Notes: generated from the sequence alone by a model not told the origin. A stretch of DNA of 64,000 bases from Penelope pileata (GCA_013396635.1 WBMW01005278.1:1-64000); one strand, 5' to 3'; shown: positions 1-11,600, numbered from the stretch's first letter. Made by a program: numbers and translations.

Positions 1-155
1 CAGAGAGGAACCTGATGAGAAAGAAAGGTAAGTGTAGGGTCCTGCACCTGAGGAGGAATAACTGCATGTGTCAGTTGGGGCTGAGCTGCTGGAGGGGAGC
101 TGTGCAGAGAAGGACCTGGGAGTCCTGGTGGACAACAGGTTGGCCATGAACCAGG
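1..155 (+). mobile_element. CR1 LINE internal fragment, runs off the left window edge
   Basis: The plus strand reads like the end of the CR1 reverse-transcriptase reading region: 'gggtcctgcacctgaggagg', then 'ggggagctgtgcagagaagg' and 'acctgggagtcctggtggac' followed by 'aacaggttggccatgaacca'. In intact CR1 the next bases encode the stretch after 'ccatgagccag'. Here the match stops near position 155 and a mariner end begins, so the CR1 copy is cut on its right side and its left limit lies outside the window. It has no open frame of its own. Family is confident; subfamily is not assigned. Confidence 0.88.
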
Positions 156-156
156 G

Positions 157-310
157 TGACCCTCTACTACCACCTGTCACACGGTAACAAAATGGAACAG
201 AATATTGGTTGGAATGTTCAACCTCTGCTGCCATGCCACCAACATTCACCTCTGGTGTCATGGGTCAACATCGTACAATAGGAGGCATTACTTTCAGTGC
301 AGCCCTTGTA
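157..310 (-). mobile_element. Galluhop-type mariner DNA transposon, terminal ~150 bases only
   Basis: Read on the minus strand, the fragment starts at a terminal inverted repeat close to 'gggctgctccgaaagtaatg' (here 'gggctgcactgaaagtaatg') followed by 'cctcctatt'. It then runs through the non-coding lead-in that I recall for the chicken mariner: 'gaggtgaatgttggtggcat', 'ggcagcagaggttgaacatt', 'ttttgttaccgtgtgacagg'. A TA dinucleotide lies directly outside the inverted repeat at 309-310, as expected for mariner target sites. The whole transposase region and the second inverted repeat are missing; the copy stops where the CR1 piece begins. It is therefore a dead remnant. Confidence 0.85.
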
Positions 311-1237
311 TAGGTATTTTCTATTAGTGGTGTTTCAAGGTTGTTGAGACTCTCTGGTTTATAATGAAAACCAGAAGAAACACTTGTGGTTTATAGCTGA
401 AATGAGGTAGAGGTGCAACTCCATGGCATCTCAATAAATAATATCTCTCTAGGAACAAAATCAGGCGTTCAACTAAAATGTAGCACTTCCTTTGGTCAGG
501 GGCACGTGGGCTTGGATAGCTGAGGCCCTCTCCAATGGTCTCTCCTGGCCAGCTCTCCTGTAGCAAGGCAGAAGCAGAGGCAATGTCCTCTTGCTTAATG
601 ATGCAGCCAAAATCTGAAAGTTTGAGCACAAACAAAGCGTCCTGTGTTTGATCTGGGCTGCCAGCAGAGATGATGCTGTTGCTCAGCTATCGAGCATCTG
701 CCCACTTCAGGAGTACATTAGCGGTAGGATCTAAATAAATCCCTTTCAAACAGAATCAAACCCATGGTGGTTACAAAAACCTCTCACATCCGCTGCCTCG
801 CATCCCTTGGGAGCCCCAACATCTGGCGTCCGCGCCTGCTCTGAGTGGAGAAGCTCTCGCAGCCCACAGCCCATCACCCTGTTGTACTTCTCTGACTAAT
901 TCCATGGCTAAGGATTGATCCGGCCCCTGCTTAACGTTACCTTAGTGAAAGTAATTAAAAATTTCCCAAAGTAAATCAAATGGAGCCAATTAAACTTGAA
1001 CGTGATCAAGACTTGACTGTGAGATTTGCCATCTTTTCCATGGCTCGAAACGCTGACAGCTGGAGGAAGGCAGCGGCGGTGATGTGTGGGTGTGCTCACA
1101 GTGTGGATCCTGCATGGGTAACACAAAGATGCGAGTTTGAGGCTTCTTTGTTTCTTTTCAGCCTGGCAAGGGACACAACGTCTTGGAGTCTGTGGCTGTA
1201 GTCCAGGATGGCCATCAGACCTGGTCCCCTCACAGCA
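311..1237. other. Unique sequence, no gene recognised
   Basis: There is no repeat, RNA gene or exon that I can support here. Short open frames on both strands (for example 908-1297 on the minus strand) overlap others and have no recognisable composition. The stretch at about 940-1040 is AT-richer with few CpG sites. Confidence 0.6.
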
Positions 1238-1399
1238 AGGAGCTTCAGGGAGGGTCAGGTGGGGGAGAGGAAAGGCTCTGCCCAGAGGGGTGGGCATGGC
1301 CCCAATGCCGGAGCTCAGGGAGTGTTGGGACGCTGCTCCCAGACATTGCGTTAAATTTTTACGTAGCTTTGCCTAGAGCCATGAGTTGGACTTGATGAT

Positions 1400-1706
1400 T
1401 GTCTTGGTTTTGACTGGGATAGTTAATTTTCTTCCTGCTGCTGTGGTGCTGTGTTTTGAATTTAGGGTGAGAATCATGCTAATCTTCTCTTCATTTCCTG
1501 TCCTATTAAACTATCTCTATCATGAGTTTTGTATTTTTTTCCTATTCTCTCCCCCGTCCCATTGGGGAGGGGAAGGAGTGAACGAACGACTGTGATCATT
1601 AAGAATCATTCTTAATAGAATCATTAAGGTTGGAAAAGACCACTGAGATCATCTCGTCCAACCATCAACCACGACGCTGAGCTGCCTGCTGGATTAAACC
1701 ACAACA
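1400..1706 (+). mobile_element. Avian ERVL-type solo LTR with internal deletion, interrupted by CR1
   Basis: The element opens with 'tgtcttggttttgactggga' and 'tagttaattttcttcctgct' and closes with 'ggattaaaccacaaca', so it has the TG...CA ends of an LTR. The 3' half holds 'cctattaaact' (possible ATTAAA poly(A) signal) and 'gattctctcccc'-like text followed by a purine-rich stretch and 'gaacgaacgactgtg', matching the LTR type I know from avian ERVL elements. It is shorter than such LTRs usually are, with the middle missing after about 1480. No viral coding region is present on either side, so it is a solo LTR. Flanking bases 'atgat' (1395-1399) and 'gggat' (1707-1711) are an imperfect candidate target duplication. 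Confidence 0.8.
1595..1675 (-). mobile_element. Short CR1 3' tail inserted inside the LTR
   Basis: On the minus strand this reads 'gttggacgagatgatctcag' followed by 'tggtcttttccaaccttaat' and a run of 'gattct'-like repeats, which is the standard CR1 terminus. It sits between two stretches of LTR sequence ('...gaacgaacgactgtg' to the left, 'gctgagctgcctgctgg...' to the right), so it arrived after the LTR. Its degenerate 3' repeats form a near-perfect palindrome at 1599-1615 (arms 'ttaagaat' and 'attcttaa' around one base). Confidence 0.88.
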
Positions 1707-2569
1707 GGGATCCTTGTGGGTCCCTGCCAACTTGGGGTGTTCTGAAATTCTCCCAAGTAAAACATTCTAGCTGTACTGGTGCCTTGGTGGGTTTTATCAC
1801 ACATCCAGGTTTCAAATACTGCACTGCACTAAAATTGTCGCTTGCTTTGACAGTTCCTAGAACTAACGGAGATAAAAAGAAGATATAAATCTTTACTGTT
1901 TCAGGAATGTTGGACTTGACTTTACTCATGAAATAAGCCTGTGGAACAAGTCAAAGAATGCATATATGGTTATGGGGTCAGAAATGGAATTTACCTGTGG
2001 TCAGCTGTAAGACATTTTTATGGTATCTTCAGTAACAGGATATAAAACTTGACCTGTTCAATGTCTCTATGGTCAGACTGCAAAGCACGCTGGCCTGTTT
2101 CAAAGGATGTTCCACTCCCTTTATCCTGGTGTGTCAAGGCACAGCTTTTCCAGGGCTGCCTGCTGCCCGCTGAGATCAGAGCTGAGCATCATCCACCACC
2201 TCCAGCTTCAGCAGGATGGCAGGCCCGGGTCCATGCTGGCCAAGCTGGCAGTGCTGGGGCTGGGGAGCGATGCTGCCAGCAGGGACAGCCCAGCTTGGTG
2301 ACCTCAGGGACAGCAGCATGCTCAGAGCTATGGCTCCAGCCCTGTTCACCTCGTGTTTGCAGTAGGGAACAAGGAGAGAGTTATGTGACCTGGGAAAAAA
2401 ATGTGTACCATTTATTCAAAAAGACTTGGTGCAGAGTTAAAGACGGATGGAGTGAGCTGGAGGTAGGATATCCATGTACCTGGATAGGAAATGGTTGTAC
2501 CTTCCCCCGATGCAGGATGCCTACAGCCAGCTGCTGAGCTGTGTGGTCAATCACCGTCCCACTGATGGC

Positions 2570-2612
2570 TGGACTCAGGGGTCTCTGCCAACCTTAATGA
2601 TAATGATTCAAT
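2570..2612 (+). mobile_element. Probable eroded CR1 3' terminus
   Basis: The words 'gctggactcaggggtctctg' and 'ccaaccttaatgataatgat' match the last ~40 bases of a CR1 tail ('ggactcagtgatc...ccaaccttaatgattct'). No CR1 text can be followed upstream with confidence, so this is either a very short insertion or the preserved end of an old one. Confidence 0.55.
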
Positions 2613-3685
2613 ATGACCCTATTGCACCCCCTCTCTGTAGCTGGGTGGAGGTAGCCAACAAAACAGACAACCGACGTGCACAGCTGCTTCTGCTTTTCTT
2701 GTCCCTGTGGGGGTGAGGAGGGTAGGGGGGTGTTTTGGGAGCTGCCCTCTTTGGTGCTGTGTGCTGTGGAGGGATGTATCCCAATTCACATTTTGAGGGT
2801 AGCTTTGCAAAGAAAAGGTAGAGGACAATTTTTATTAGAATAAGGAGGCAAGAAGATCTCTTACAATGCAAAACCCAGTTTTTGAAAAGCTTTTTCTTCA
2901 GGCTCTCTGTAGAACCTGCAGTGTTGTCTGTGCTGGCTGTGGGGCTTCCGATGGGGCAGTGCTATGGCTTTCAGCATGATTTTCTCCACAGCATCTGTGC
3001 ACGTTGCTGTTTCATTGGAACAGACTCTCAAAAATACATGGCTTTCGGATTTAGAAGGGCAAATATTTTTTTCAAAATTTCAAGACTACGACTCAGGGTG
3101 CTCTGGACATGCTTCTGGAAACCACCCACCAGCTGATGTCCCTTTGGGGCTGGCAGGGGCTGTGCCAGGGGCCATATGGGCATGAGGAATTGAGCACAGT
3201 CATCAGTGTCAGAGGGGTGAGACATGCCCAAGGTAATGATGTTGAATCTATATGCAACACAGAATAGTTGTGTGTAGTGTCTGTCCTAAAAAAGCCTGAT
3301 CAAAGCCCGCTGAAGATGCTGTGTGCATCAGTGCTGGTGTTCGGTGTCTGTCCCCTCCCTCCCATCTGGTACCTCACTGAGCTTTTGGGGCATCTTCCAT
3401 CTGTGTTGGGCATCTCACTCCGGTTTCTTGTGTCTAAAATAAGCTCTGAGTTGGAGGAGGGTTGGGTTTCAGGTCCTAGATCGTTAAATACCCTCCAGAG
3501 TTCTGGTTGTGAGACATTAACAGAAATTAGACCTGTCAATTGCAGACAGGCTGAGTGTTGCCAGGAATCTAACTCGGATTAGCATTTATCTGCCAGAGAT
3601 CTCTGGGCTGTCTGAGTGTCTTTGCCCTCCCTGATGAGCCTCCTGGCACCCTGCAGAGGCAGGGGACGGCTTCACGAGCAGGAAC

Positions 3686-3702
3686 GGGGTGGGGGGGGGG
3701 GG
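3686..3702 (+). repeat. Poly-G run
   Basis: A run of 12 uninterrupted G residues (3691-3702) follows 'cggggt'. Such a run is a likely site of length polymorphism and of sequencing error. Confidence 0.95.
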
Positions 3703-5880
3703 TGCAGGCGGGCCCACTCCTCCGTTATCAGCCCTGTTACCCTGGGGAATTCAGCACCTTGAATGAGGCACTGATGAAAGGAGCTGATTCAACTAGCACA
3801 GTGCTAATTCCTTTGACATTTATTGGTGTAGAGCCTAGGGGAAGGGTCTCTTCCTGCCCCAAAAGAAGCCCCAATTGCTGGCTCAGACGCTCAGTGTAAG
3901 ATTTCCAGATTCATTAGGTGATGCAGCAACCCCAAAAGAGTGGGGAAAGTCCAGCCCCAGGAATACATTGCACACATGTTGTTCAAGTGGTGATGTGAAA
4001 GAGGCAAACCCCAGTTTTTCCAGGAAAGAAACCCATTTTACTGAGATCCATGGGGAGAGCTCTGACTCTGAGCTTTGGGCAGCAATTAGCCCAGGAAAGA
4101 GGGAGAAGATGCTTGAGCTTCCTCCAGTGGTACTCTGCTCTGGGGTGTGCTGAGCTGCTCGGTCCTGCTGGAGTTGTGGTCGTCCTGGATGTGCTCAGAG
4201 CAGATCCCTAGGAACCAAGAGGACTTTATTGGTAAAAACACAGCCAGGAAAAGATCTTTGCTCCTTCTTCGCTGTGTGGTGGCTATTAGAAGCATCACAA
4301 GGATCTTCATCTTGGACTTGTCTTTTATTTTATGCATCTTTTGTATCCCATATTTACTGGAGTGATACTGCTGCCTTCAGCCTGTTGCTGGTTGTTCTTC
4401 GTTCCTGCTGAACCGCTCCGTATTGCTGTATTTCCTCTGTTTTCAGCTACATGTCCCAGTTCAGAACTTGCAGTGAGCATGCAGAGCAGGCAGCTTTGCC
4501 ACACAAAATACCAGCAAATTGCTGAACGCTCCTGAATGGTGTCTGGATCCATCTGCAGTGCAGTTCTTGAAAGCTGGCAGCTCTCGGAGGGCTGCAGCAG
4601 GCAGATGCGCACACAGAGCACAACCCCAGTGCCCGGTACCGTGCTGACCCATCACCCCAGCGTGCCGTAATCCCCTGCCATCCTCTTGACAGCATCTGCA
4701 TCCTCCAGGTGAGTGAGTAATATCTTACCTCATGCAGCCCAGCACTGGTGTTTGCTTTGGGCAATTTCATAGGGATAACGGGGTCTTAGACATCCAGAGA
4801 GAATTGTTCAGGGAGCCCAACACAGCAGTGGAAGGGACAGGAGGCACCACCCAGGCTGGCAGCTCAGGCACAGCTCTTGCTGCCCAGCTCGTTCCTGGTT
4901 CCTCTGAACATCTGAAGGCTCCATGGCCACAGCTGCCAAATGTGTTGGAGCAGCGGGCGGTTGTCAGCAGTCCTGTGGTCTCCTCTGCACCTGCGTCACC
5001 CAAATCATAATTGGAAATAATTGGAAGCTTCAGCTGAAGCTGGAATGCAGAGCTGTTGTCTCTGACTGAAGCTGGACTGCTGGAGCCTGGGTGAACACCC
5101 CAGAGCTGTCCCATGCCTGTACCCTCCCCAGCTCCTGGCCACCAAAGGCAGAGCACCCCAGGTGTGCTAATGGACCAGCTGCTCTTGGCTTCATGCTCTG
5201 TGCAGTGCCTGTGCTAGGGGTGTGATTTTCTCTTTTAAAGTGTGGGAGCAAAATACGAGTTTAGCCTAAACTTGGTTTGCATCTTGGCTCTCTGCCTTCA
5301 GAGAGACACACTGTGACCATTCGCAAGCATCCAGGCCGTGTGGTTAACGTAGTCCTACAGCATAACTGGTGTTAGCCAGGATTACTGCATTAATGGGTCT
5401 AAACTGGGAGGATCGATGGCTGCAGCTGGGGAGCAGAGCTGAGGGAGGAGACAAAACATCTCCTTGGTCAGCAAGCATTAGAGCATTGGTTCTCGTGCTC
5501 TTGTGTGCAGCCTCAGGAGGGCCCCTTAGTGCTGACTTCCAGCTACAAGCTGACAATTAGTTGAAAACCAAGCAGAGTCTTTTTAATGGATCTGATAACC
5601 CTTGGCTTCTCACAGCTCGCGAGGTGGGTGCTGTCCTGGCGTGATGTGCCCCAGGAAGCTCCCAACCTGGTGGCCCCTCTAGCCTGAGCCCCCCATCAGA
5701 AGGTGACAGCTGAACCCCTTGGGATAACATTTCTTGAGGGCAGGTCTGGGAAAAGCAGCGGCAGGGCTTTGTACTTGAACCATTTATATGCCAGAAGGGC
5801 TATACCTAAAGCATGAGCTGAGATCCGTGTTGCTGCTAATGTGCAGCTGGTCCTCTCACTTGGCTCTCTGCTCAGAAAAC

Positions 5881-5937
5881 TGCTGTGCAAGGCAGGTTCT
5901 TGCTGTGCAGGGATAAGGTTACTGCTGTGCAGGGATC
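5881..5937 (+). repeat. Small tandem repeat, three copies of about 20-22 bases
   Basis: The word 'tgctgtgca' begins at 5881, 5901 and 5923. The second and third copies share 'tgctgtgcagggat', and the spacers share 'aggtt'. Copies differ by a few substitutions and by two bases in length. Confidence 0.85.
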
Positions 5938-7410
5938 ATAGGCACGTTGCCTTTCTGCTGCAATCCCCGTGCATTTGAAGATATCTTAATTCTGGGAAAT
6001 ATCCGGGTGTGCCCAAGGCAGCAAGGTTCACTTGAAAACCTGCTGCCGGGTGCAGGTCCCTGGGAGGCAGCTGGCAGAGGTGGAAGGGTCAGGGGGGCTA
6101 TGCCAGATCGATGGCATGTGGGAGGGCTGCTGAGCACTGAGTTAACACCACCAGGGAGGCTCACAGCATCTCCACAGTGCAGACAAGGTCTTGCAGTTCT
6201 CCAGGTACATCTTGTTGCTTGATCTTTTAAGATGGACCAAAAATGTTGCTGGTGGGAGCTGTTCCCCTCCGCTCACCATGGATCTCCTCCCTGGGGAAGG
6301 CTGATTTTTCAGGGGTGCTCAGTGTGGATGGAAGGAGTGGCCTAAATTAAGTGGGATGCTCTCGTGTCTTGGAGCTATTTTTGAAAAGGAGGATGCTGCA
6401 CTTGGGGGAAGTTGAGTTCAGAAGTACAGAAGAAAGTTGATACAAGAACTGGTGCATTGGCTGGTGGTGAGATCTTGCAATAATCTATTTACTAAAAATC
6501 AGGCTGCTCTTTTAGTCTAGTATCCAGTGCAATGAACTTGTTTGCTTCTGAAAAGCACTTCCCCAAAATGCTGTTGGGACCATGGCATGCTGAGCATGGG
6601 CAGTGATGTGTGTCTGAGCCTCTGCTCTACAGATGTGGTTAATATTTCCCTGTCCAAGCTGAACTGAAGGTGAAATATAGATTGGTCCTCTCTAGGTACA
6701 GCCAGGTCCTGCAGAGAGGCTCCATCGATCACATTGGTGCTGGAAAAGGAACGTGCTCCCTTCCTGAGCTGGCAGCCATGCCCTGTGCTGAGAAGTGACA
6801 CGAATGCACCCCATGCCTTGGCCTTCGTGTGCTGGGGATGCGGGAGGGTGACGAGTGAGGCTGGTGGTGGACACAGGGAAGCCACCACTGTGCTGGCTCT
6901 ACCAGCAAGGTCCCCACAGAGGTCCCAGGGTTGCACCCACCCCAGCCCTCAGCTGTGATATCAGTCCTGGAGGACTCTCAGCTTTTGCTGGTGCTTGCAG
7001 GTTATGCTTTGCTGTTTTGCTTTGCTGTCTCTCCGCAGCAAGGGATTTGCTGAAGCGACAGTCACTGGCTGCAAAACACACGTGAAAACTCTGCGTGGCC
7101 CTGACAAGCTGTGACCGTCAGGACATGAACGTGGCCTGTTTTCTGGCCCACTTTCTGGTGAATGGCCATCTCTGGGATATTCCAGCAGGCTGTCACCTCT
7201 TGTGGGTTATCTAAACTGGTGGATACAATGTCCCCCATCCATATGACCAGAGCTCGGGTAGAAATAAGGGCAGCGTTGAGCCATAGTGCTGCAGTCGTAG
7301 GAAAGGAGCTGGGGAACATCATGGTTTTCAAAGCAAAATAATCCAGAGAAGAAAAAAAATATGCCATCAGTTATGAGGAAGGACACAGCCTAAGCATGAC
7401 ACGATCAAAA

Positions 7411-7460
7411 CGATTGGACTAGATATCTTGGAGGTCTTTTCCAACCTTGATGATTCTATG
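7411..7460 (+). mobile_element. CR1 3' terminus
   Basis: The sequence 'gattggactagatatcttgg' leads into 'aggtcttttccaaccttgat' and 'gattctatga', the standard end of a CR1. Only about 50 bases are recognisable, which fits severe 5' truncation. Confidence 0.88.
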
Positions 7461-8129
7461 AAAACCCCTCAAGAAATGTTGAGGTGAGCGAGGACCAAAA
7501 CAGAGATAGGAGAGAGATTCAAGAACACCATTTCTTACGTGGCTTGGAGCAGATGGCTGAAATGAGGAGGTCTGGGTTCTGGCTGCTCCAGGCAGTGGTC
7601 TCATCCCTCCATTCCTGGGCTAGAGCTGCTGGCAGTGTAGGTCGGTAATGCTTTTCCACCTTTTCCTCAAAGCATTTCCCAGTCCCTGACTGCGATGTGA
7701 CGCAAGCGGAAAGGTAGGGGGATAATTATTCAGCTGCCTGTCTAATCTGTTTGATCTCCCTGGTCTGATCTCCATTATCTTCAAAAACAGGCAATAGGTG
7801 CTTTTGATGCAGCCTGTGATCACAAGCCATGCACAGAAAGCAGAAAAGTAGGGCACCTGGCCATTTTCAAAGCAGTCTGTTCCTTGACTGCGTTCTGATC
7901 AGATGCAGGCTCTTTCCATCTACAAATGGGCTTTCATCTCTCCTTTTCCCCACCTGTCATAACAAACAGCTTTCTGGGTGAAGCTGTCATGGCTGTTCAA
8001 AAGGCTTCTGCATTAGAAGCCCTGGAGTGAAGAGGCAGTGTCTGGGGATTGCCTGCAAAAGCTGTGTTTGGCGTGGGCTGGAGAGGTTTTGCTCTTCCAC
8101 TGCAGCTTTTCAAGCACTTGTGGGGTAAA
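7461..8129. other. Unique sequence, no gene recognised
   Basis: I see no repeat or gene. The minus-strand frame at 7620-7856 has no recognisable features. Confidence 0.5.
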
Positions 8130-8300
8130 CCATTTTGATCAATTATGATGATAATGACACGGGAATGCGGAATTATGAGCATAATTATAATTACCATTTT
8201 TATGCACAGTTAATTAATCATAAAACACTACATTATAGAATTTTTCTGTTTAATGAAATTCATTATGGAGGCCCCTGAAGCCCTAAATTTAACGTTAAAC
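8130..8300. other. AT-rich, repeat-free block with many TAAT/ATTA words (candidate conserved non-coding element)
   Basis: The block contains repeated ATTA/TAAT cores, including 'cagttaattaatcataaaac' and 'gaaattcattatggagg'. It also has an inverted repeat at 8171-8186 with arms 'aattat' and 'ataatt' around 'gagc'. Such words are typical homeodomain-type binding sites, but they are also common by chance in AT-rich DNA. Conservation was not tested, so a regulatory role is inference only. Confidence 0.3.
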
Positions 8301-8382
8301 AAATTAAACCTGTGTCCAGGGCGATCTGTTGGCACAGATGTGGCCTTGGCTTGGTTGCTCAAACAGGACTCAGCGAGCCATT

Positions 8383-8605
8383 GAATCATGGAATCACAGA
8401 GTCGTTAAGATTGGAAAAGATCTCTTTGGTGATCTAGTCCAACCACCCACCTATCATCAGTATTGCCCACTGAGCCATGTCCCCAGTGCCACATCCCCAC
8501 GGGTCTGGAACACCCCCAGGGACGGGGACTGCCCCACTCCCTGGCAGCTGTGCCAGTGCCTGACCAGTCTTTTGGAGAAGTTTTTCCTAATATCCAATTG
8601 GCCAA
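8383..8605 (-). mobile_element. CR1 LINE 3' end, ~220 bases
   Basis: The inverted tail 'gaatcatggaatcacagagt' is followed by 'taagattggaaaagatctct', 'gatctagtccaaccacccac', 'cactgagccatgtccccagt', 'cacgggtctggaacaccccc' and 'tttttcctaatatccaat'. These are the minus-strand words of one CR1 tail type that recurs in this window at 36.6, 49.5 and 51.6 kb. Text resembling CR1 becomes unclear after about 8605. Confidence 0.95.
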
Positions 8606-11600
8606 ATTGAGAGTGGTGGAGCAACCCTTCCTGACCACAGACACCTCCTCCAGAGAGAGGTGAGTTGGTTTTTGGCTACCCTGGTGTTATCTCTGGGCAG
8701 CTTATGTGCTAGCCATCGAGCAGGCTGAGCTCATGAGCCCCTAGCCCAGGAGTTTGGAGGGCAGGACGTGCCTGCAGCAGGAAGGCTGCTTTCCTCAAGT
8801 ATCAGTGCTGAGCTGTCTGGAGGGAAACCATCCCTCATCTTATTGGGGATAACTTCTTATCCATGCTCTGGGTTTCAGCTCTCCCATCAGAATGCAATGC
8901 CAAGAAAGCAGGGTACAGGGGCATGGCTGGCTTGCCTTGCAGCACCACTTTTGCAATTGGATATTGAACTTTATCCCTGCTGCGTGTCGAAGGCTTGGGA
9001 GGCACCACCCAGAGCACGCTAAGGGTGTGAAAAAGCCCAATGCTTTGAGCTGCGTGTCTTTGGAAGAGGAAAGGTTAAGTTTTAGGATGGAAGGCCAGCT
9101 TAGGTGGCAAGCAGCAGCACTGTCACTGCTCCACAGTCATGTTCCCTCTGCTCTAAGGGCTGTACCAATTTAAGGTAGGCTGTAGGTCGCTCCTCACAGC
9201 ATAGCACATCAAATGGGCATCCTCTGTCCTTGTGACCTTGTCCTCTCTAGGTAGGTGCTGGTGGGCAGGAGATTTCCCTCAGCATTGTTCTCCAGTGTGG
9301 CTCTGAGTCTGAGATCCAAGCTTTTTTTTCCGGGCATGAATGCTACATTGCACCTCTGGCTGTGTGACCGTATTGATCTGTTCCAGCTGTTTGCAGGAAG
9401 GGAAGCAGCATCCGAGCATCTCCATTGCAGGTGTCCCCAGTGCTAAGCAGCAAAAGGTCTGCAAGGCAGTGACTTTCTGATCAGGAAAATTAATTTCTGA
9501 TAAAGCAGGAGGAAGAATAAGTGTCATCCTCACTTGCACTTGGGTGCAAGTATTGTTTTCCATGAACCTGGGCTAGTTTTCTAGATGCCTTTATCACTGT
9601 AGATCCAGTTCACTCTGCCTGTCCTCCCTTCTTCCCTGTGATGGAGGAGGGACATGGTTTTCATGAGCCCATTTCTGACTGCTAGGGGCAGACAGGGTCC
9701 AGATGGTGAGGTAGAGGAGAGCCTGCACTCAGGACTGTGGGGTGGCACAGGGGAACACCTCTGCTGCTGCCCTCAGAAGGGACTGGGAAGAAGGCATCAG
9801 CATCCTTACTGCTTCCTGGCTTACTGATTCCCATGCTTTCTGCAAGGATGCTGGCTGGCACCCACCTTGCCAGACTCATTTGCTTGGTCTCATCCTTGTC
9901 TATCACAAAAATCTCTGACGTGAGTACATCTGGAGACGCTGTTTGTTTTTTTACCAGTGTCTTTGGAATGGAAAGAGCTCTTGGAGGTACTAAATTATCA
10001 ATTTTCTCACAGGTACCCAGAGCGCTGATTGTTATGGTTGTTTTTATTGATGTCTGATCTGGAAACAGATTGCAGGTTTTGTTGTTTTTAATATAATGTG
10101 ACATGTTTCAGCAGGCAGCCATAGTAACGTAATATAACAAGAAATCAGCCTGTTTGGAAAGTGCAAGCATTGGTTATTGCCCTTTGGCTGGAAAAATGTT
10201 TCTTCTTTTTTTTCTCTTTTCTCCTTTGCAGTCCTTAATCAAGGAAGATAATTCAAACCTTTGGCAATCTGTGTTTGTAACTGCATCACTGTTAATGTAA
10301 CGTGTAATAGAACCGTATTAATTTGTGTGCCTTGGTATCTAAGCCCCAGCTTGCTCCTGCTCTGGCAATCTGATAACATATGATGCAGTATGTTCAGAAT
10401 CAGCTCAAGGTTTACTCTCTGCATCAGGAAATTCAGTTTTGTCTATTTGAGGATTTTGAGGCAGCAAAGATAAACTTGTGGCGCTGGCAGAATAGATTTT
10501 GAGCTGGAAATGGGAATGATCCCTTGCAGGTCTGGGAGCTGGGAAGTATCCGTAGTTATTGGGGTGGCTGCAAGGTGTTTGGAGGGGAGCAGATGAAACA
10601 GCAGTGAGCGAATGAGAGTTGGCAGTTGCCAGAATCTGGAGAAGATACTGGAGAGGGAGAGACCTGGGAAAGTGTCTGTGGAGCTCTGGAGAATCAACGG
10701 GATGGGAGTGGATACTCAGCTTTGCCTCTGACTGCCTCTAAGAGCAAGGAAGAGTTCTATGGATCCAGTCTGATGCAATGCTCAGCTGTCTTGAAGCCAG
10801 CACAGACAATTGCTGATCTTGCACTGGATTTGTGAGCTGCAAAAGAAGAATCTGAGTTGTTAGAATCTGTTCTTTCCCAGTTCTACTGAACCCTTTTTCC
10901 TTATTTTTTTTTTTTTTTCCTCCATTGCATCAGAAGAGGAGGTGAAATTCCTTGTTGGGAAGGAGATGGAAGTGATGAGCCTGTGCTGTTAAACTTGATG
11001 CCTAAATCCCGATGTTCTCCAACCTGTGACAAGAAGGTGGCCATGCATGTCTGCCCCAGATGCCCACAAGCAGGATGGGCTCAGCCAGGATCCTGCTGGT
11101 GCAGTGGGACCAAGTGAGCATGCAGAGAGCACCTGCAACACTATGCAGTGCTTAAAAATACAGGAGGAGGCAAGTGGCACAGGCATGGGGCTGGCTTTGC
11201 CTGCATAAACCTGATATTTGTTGGTTTTGTAACCCAGGGTTCCCAAAGAAACGAAGATTAAATGCTCTTGCTGTGTTTCCGCCTGTCTCTCTGTCCCTGT
11301 TGGTAACTGCTGCACTGCTTGGCCCAAGATATGGTCTCCTTAATTCTGAGAAACAGGTAATGGAATGGGAGAGCGAGATCCTAGCTCATTGCTGATTGGT
11401 GAGGCTCTCTTCAGTTGGGCAGCAAGATATCATTAGCTCTGGTGCTCTAGGAAGTATATCTAAGTAATGCACCTCTTCATGGGGGTGGTGGGTGAGATCA
11501 AGTCCTGTCTCTGCATGTGGCTGTCTATATTTTTACATCAAACTTTTTAAAGTGAACAATGCAATGCTGTCAAAAAGCATAAAGATGAATTAGTTCCAGG

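Larger units (their letters stand above)
1238..1747 (+). mobile_element. CR1 LINE 3' end, split by a solo LTR
   Basis: The left part (1238-1399) carries CR1 3'-region words: 'ggagcttcagggagggtcag', 'atgccggagctcagggagtg' and 'gccatgagttggacttgat'. The text breaks at 1399 and resumes at 1707 with 'ggatccttgtgggtccctgc' and 'caacttggggtgttct', which is the expected CR1 terminus after 'gttggactcgatgat'. The two halves join into one CR1 tail once the 307-base LTR insertion is taken out. This makes the CR1 copy the oldest of the three nested elements. The tail is of the same type as the one at 12781-12839. Confidence 0.88.
1748..7410. other. Mostly unique sequence with minor repeats, no gene recognised
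   Basis: Apart from the small repeats listed separately, this stretch has no feature I can support. Open frames up to 162 codons (2049-2537, plus strand) occur, but they overlap frames on the other strand or in other phases, contain no domain-like patterns, and lack convincing splice or initiation context. The segment about 3485-3600 is a repeat-free stretch that could be conserved, which I cannot test. Confidence 0.5.
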
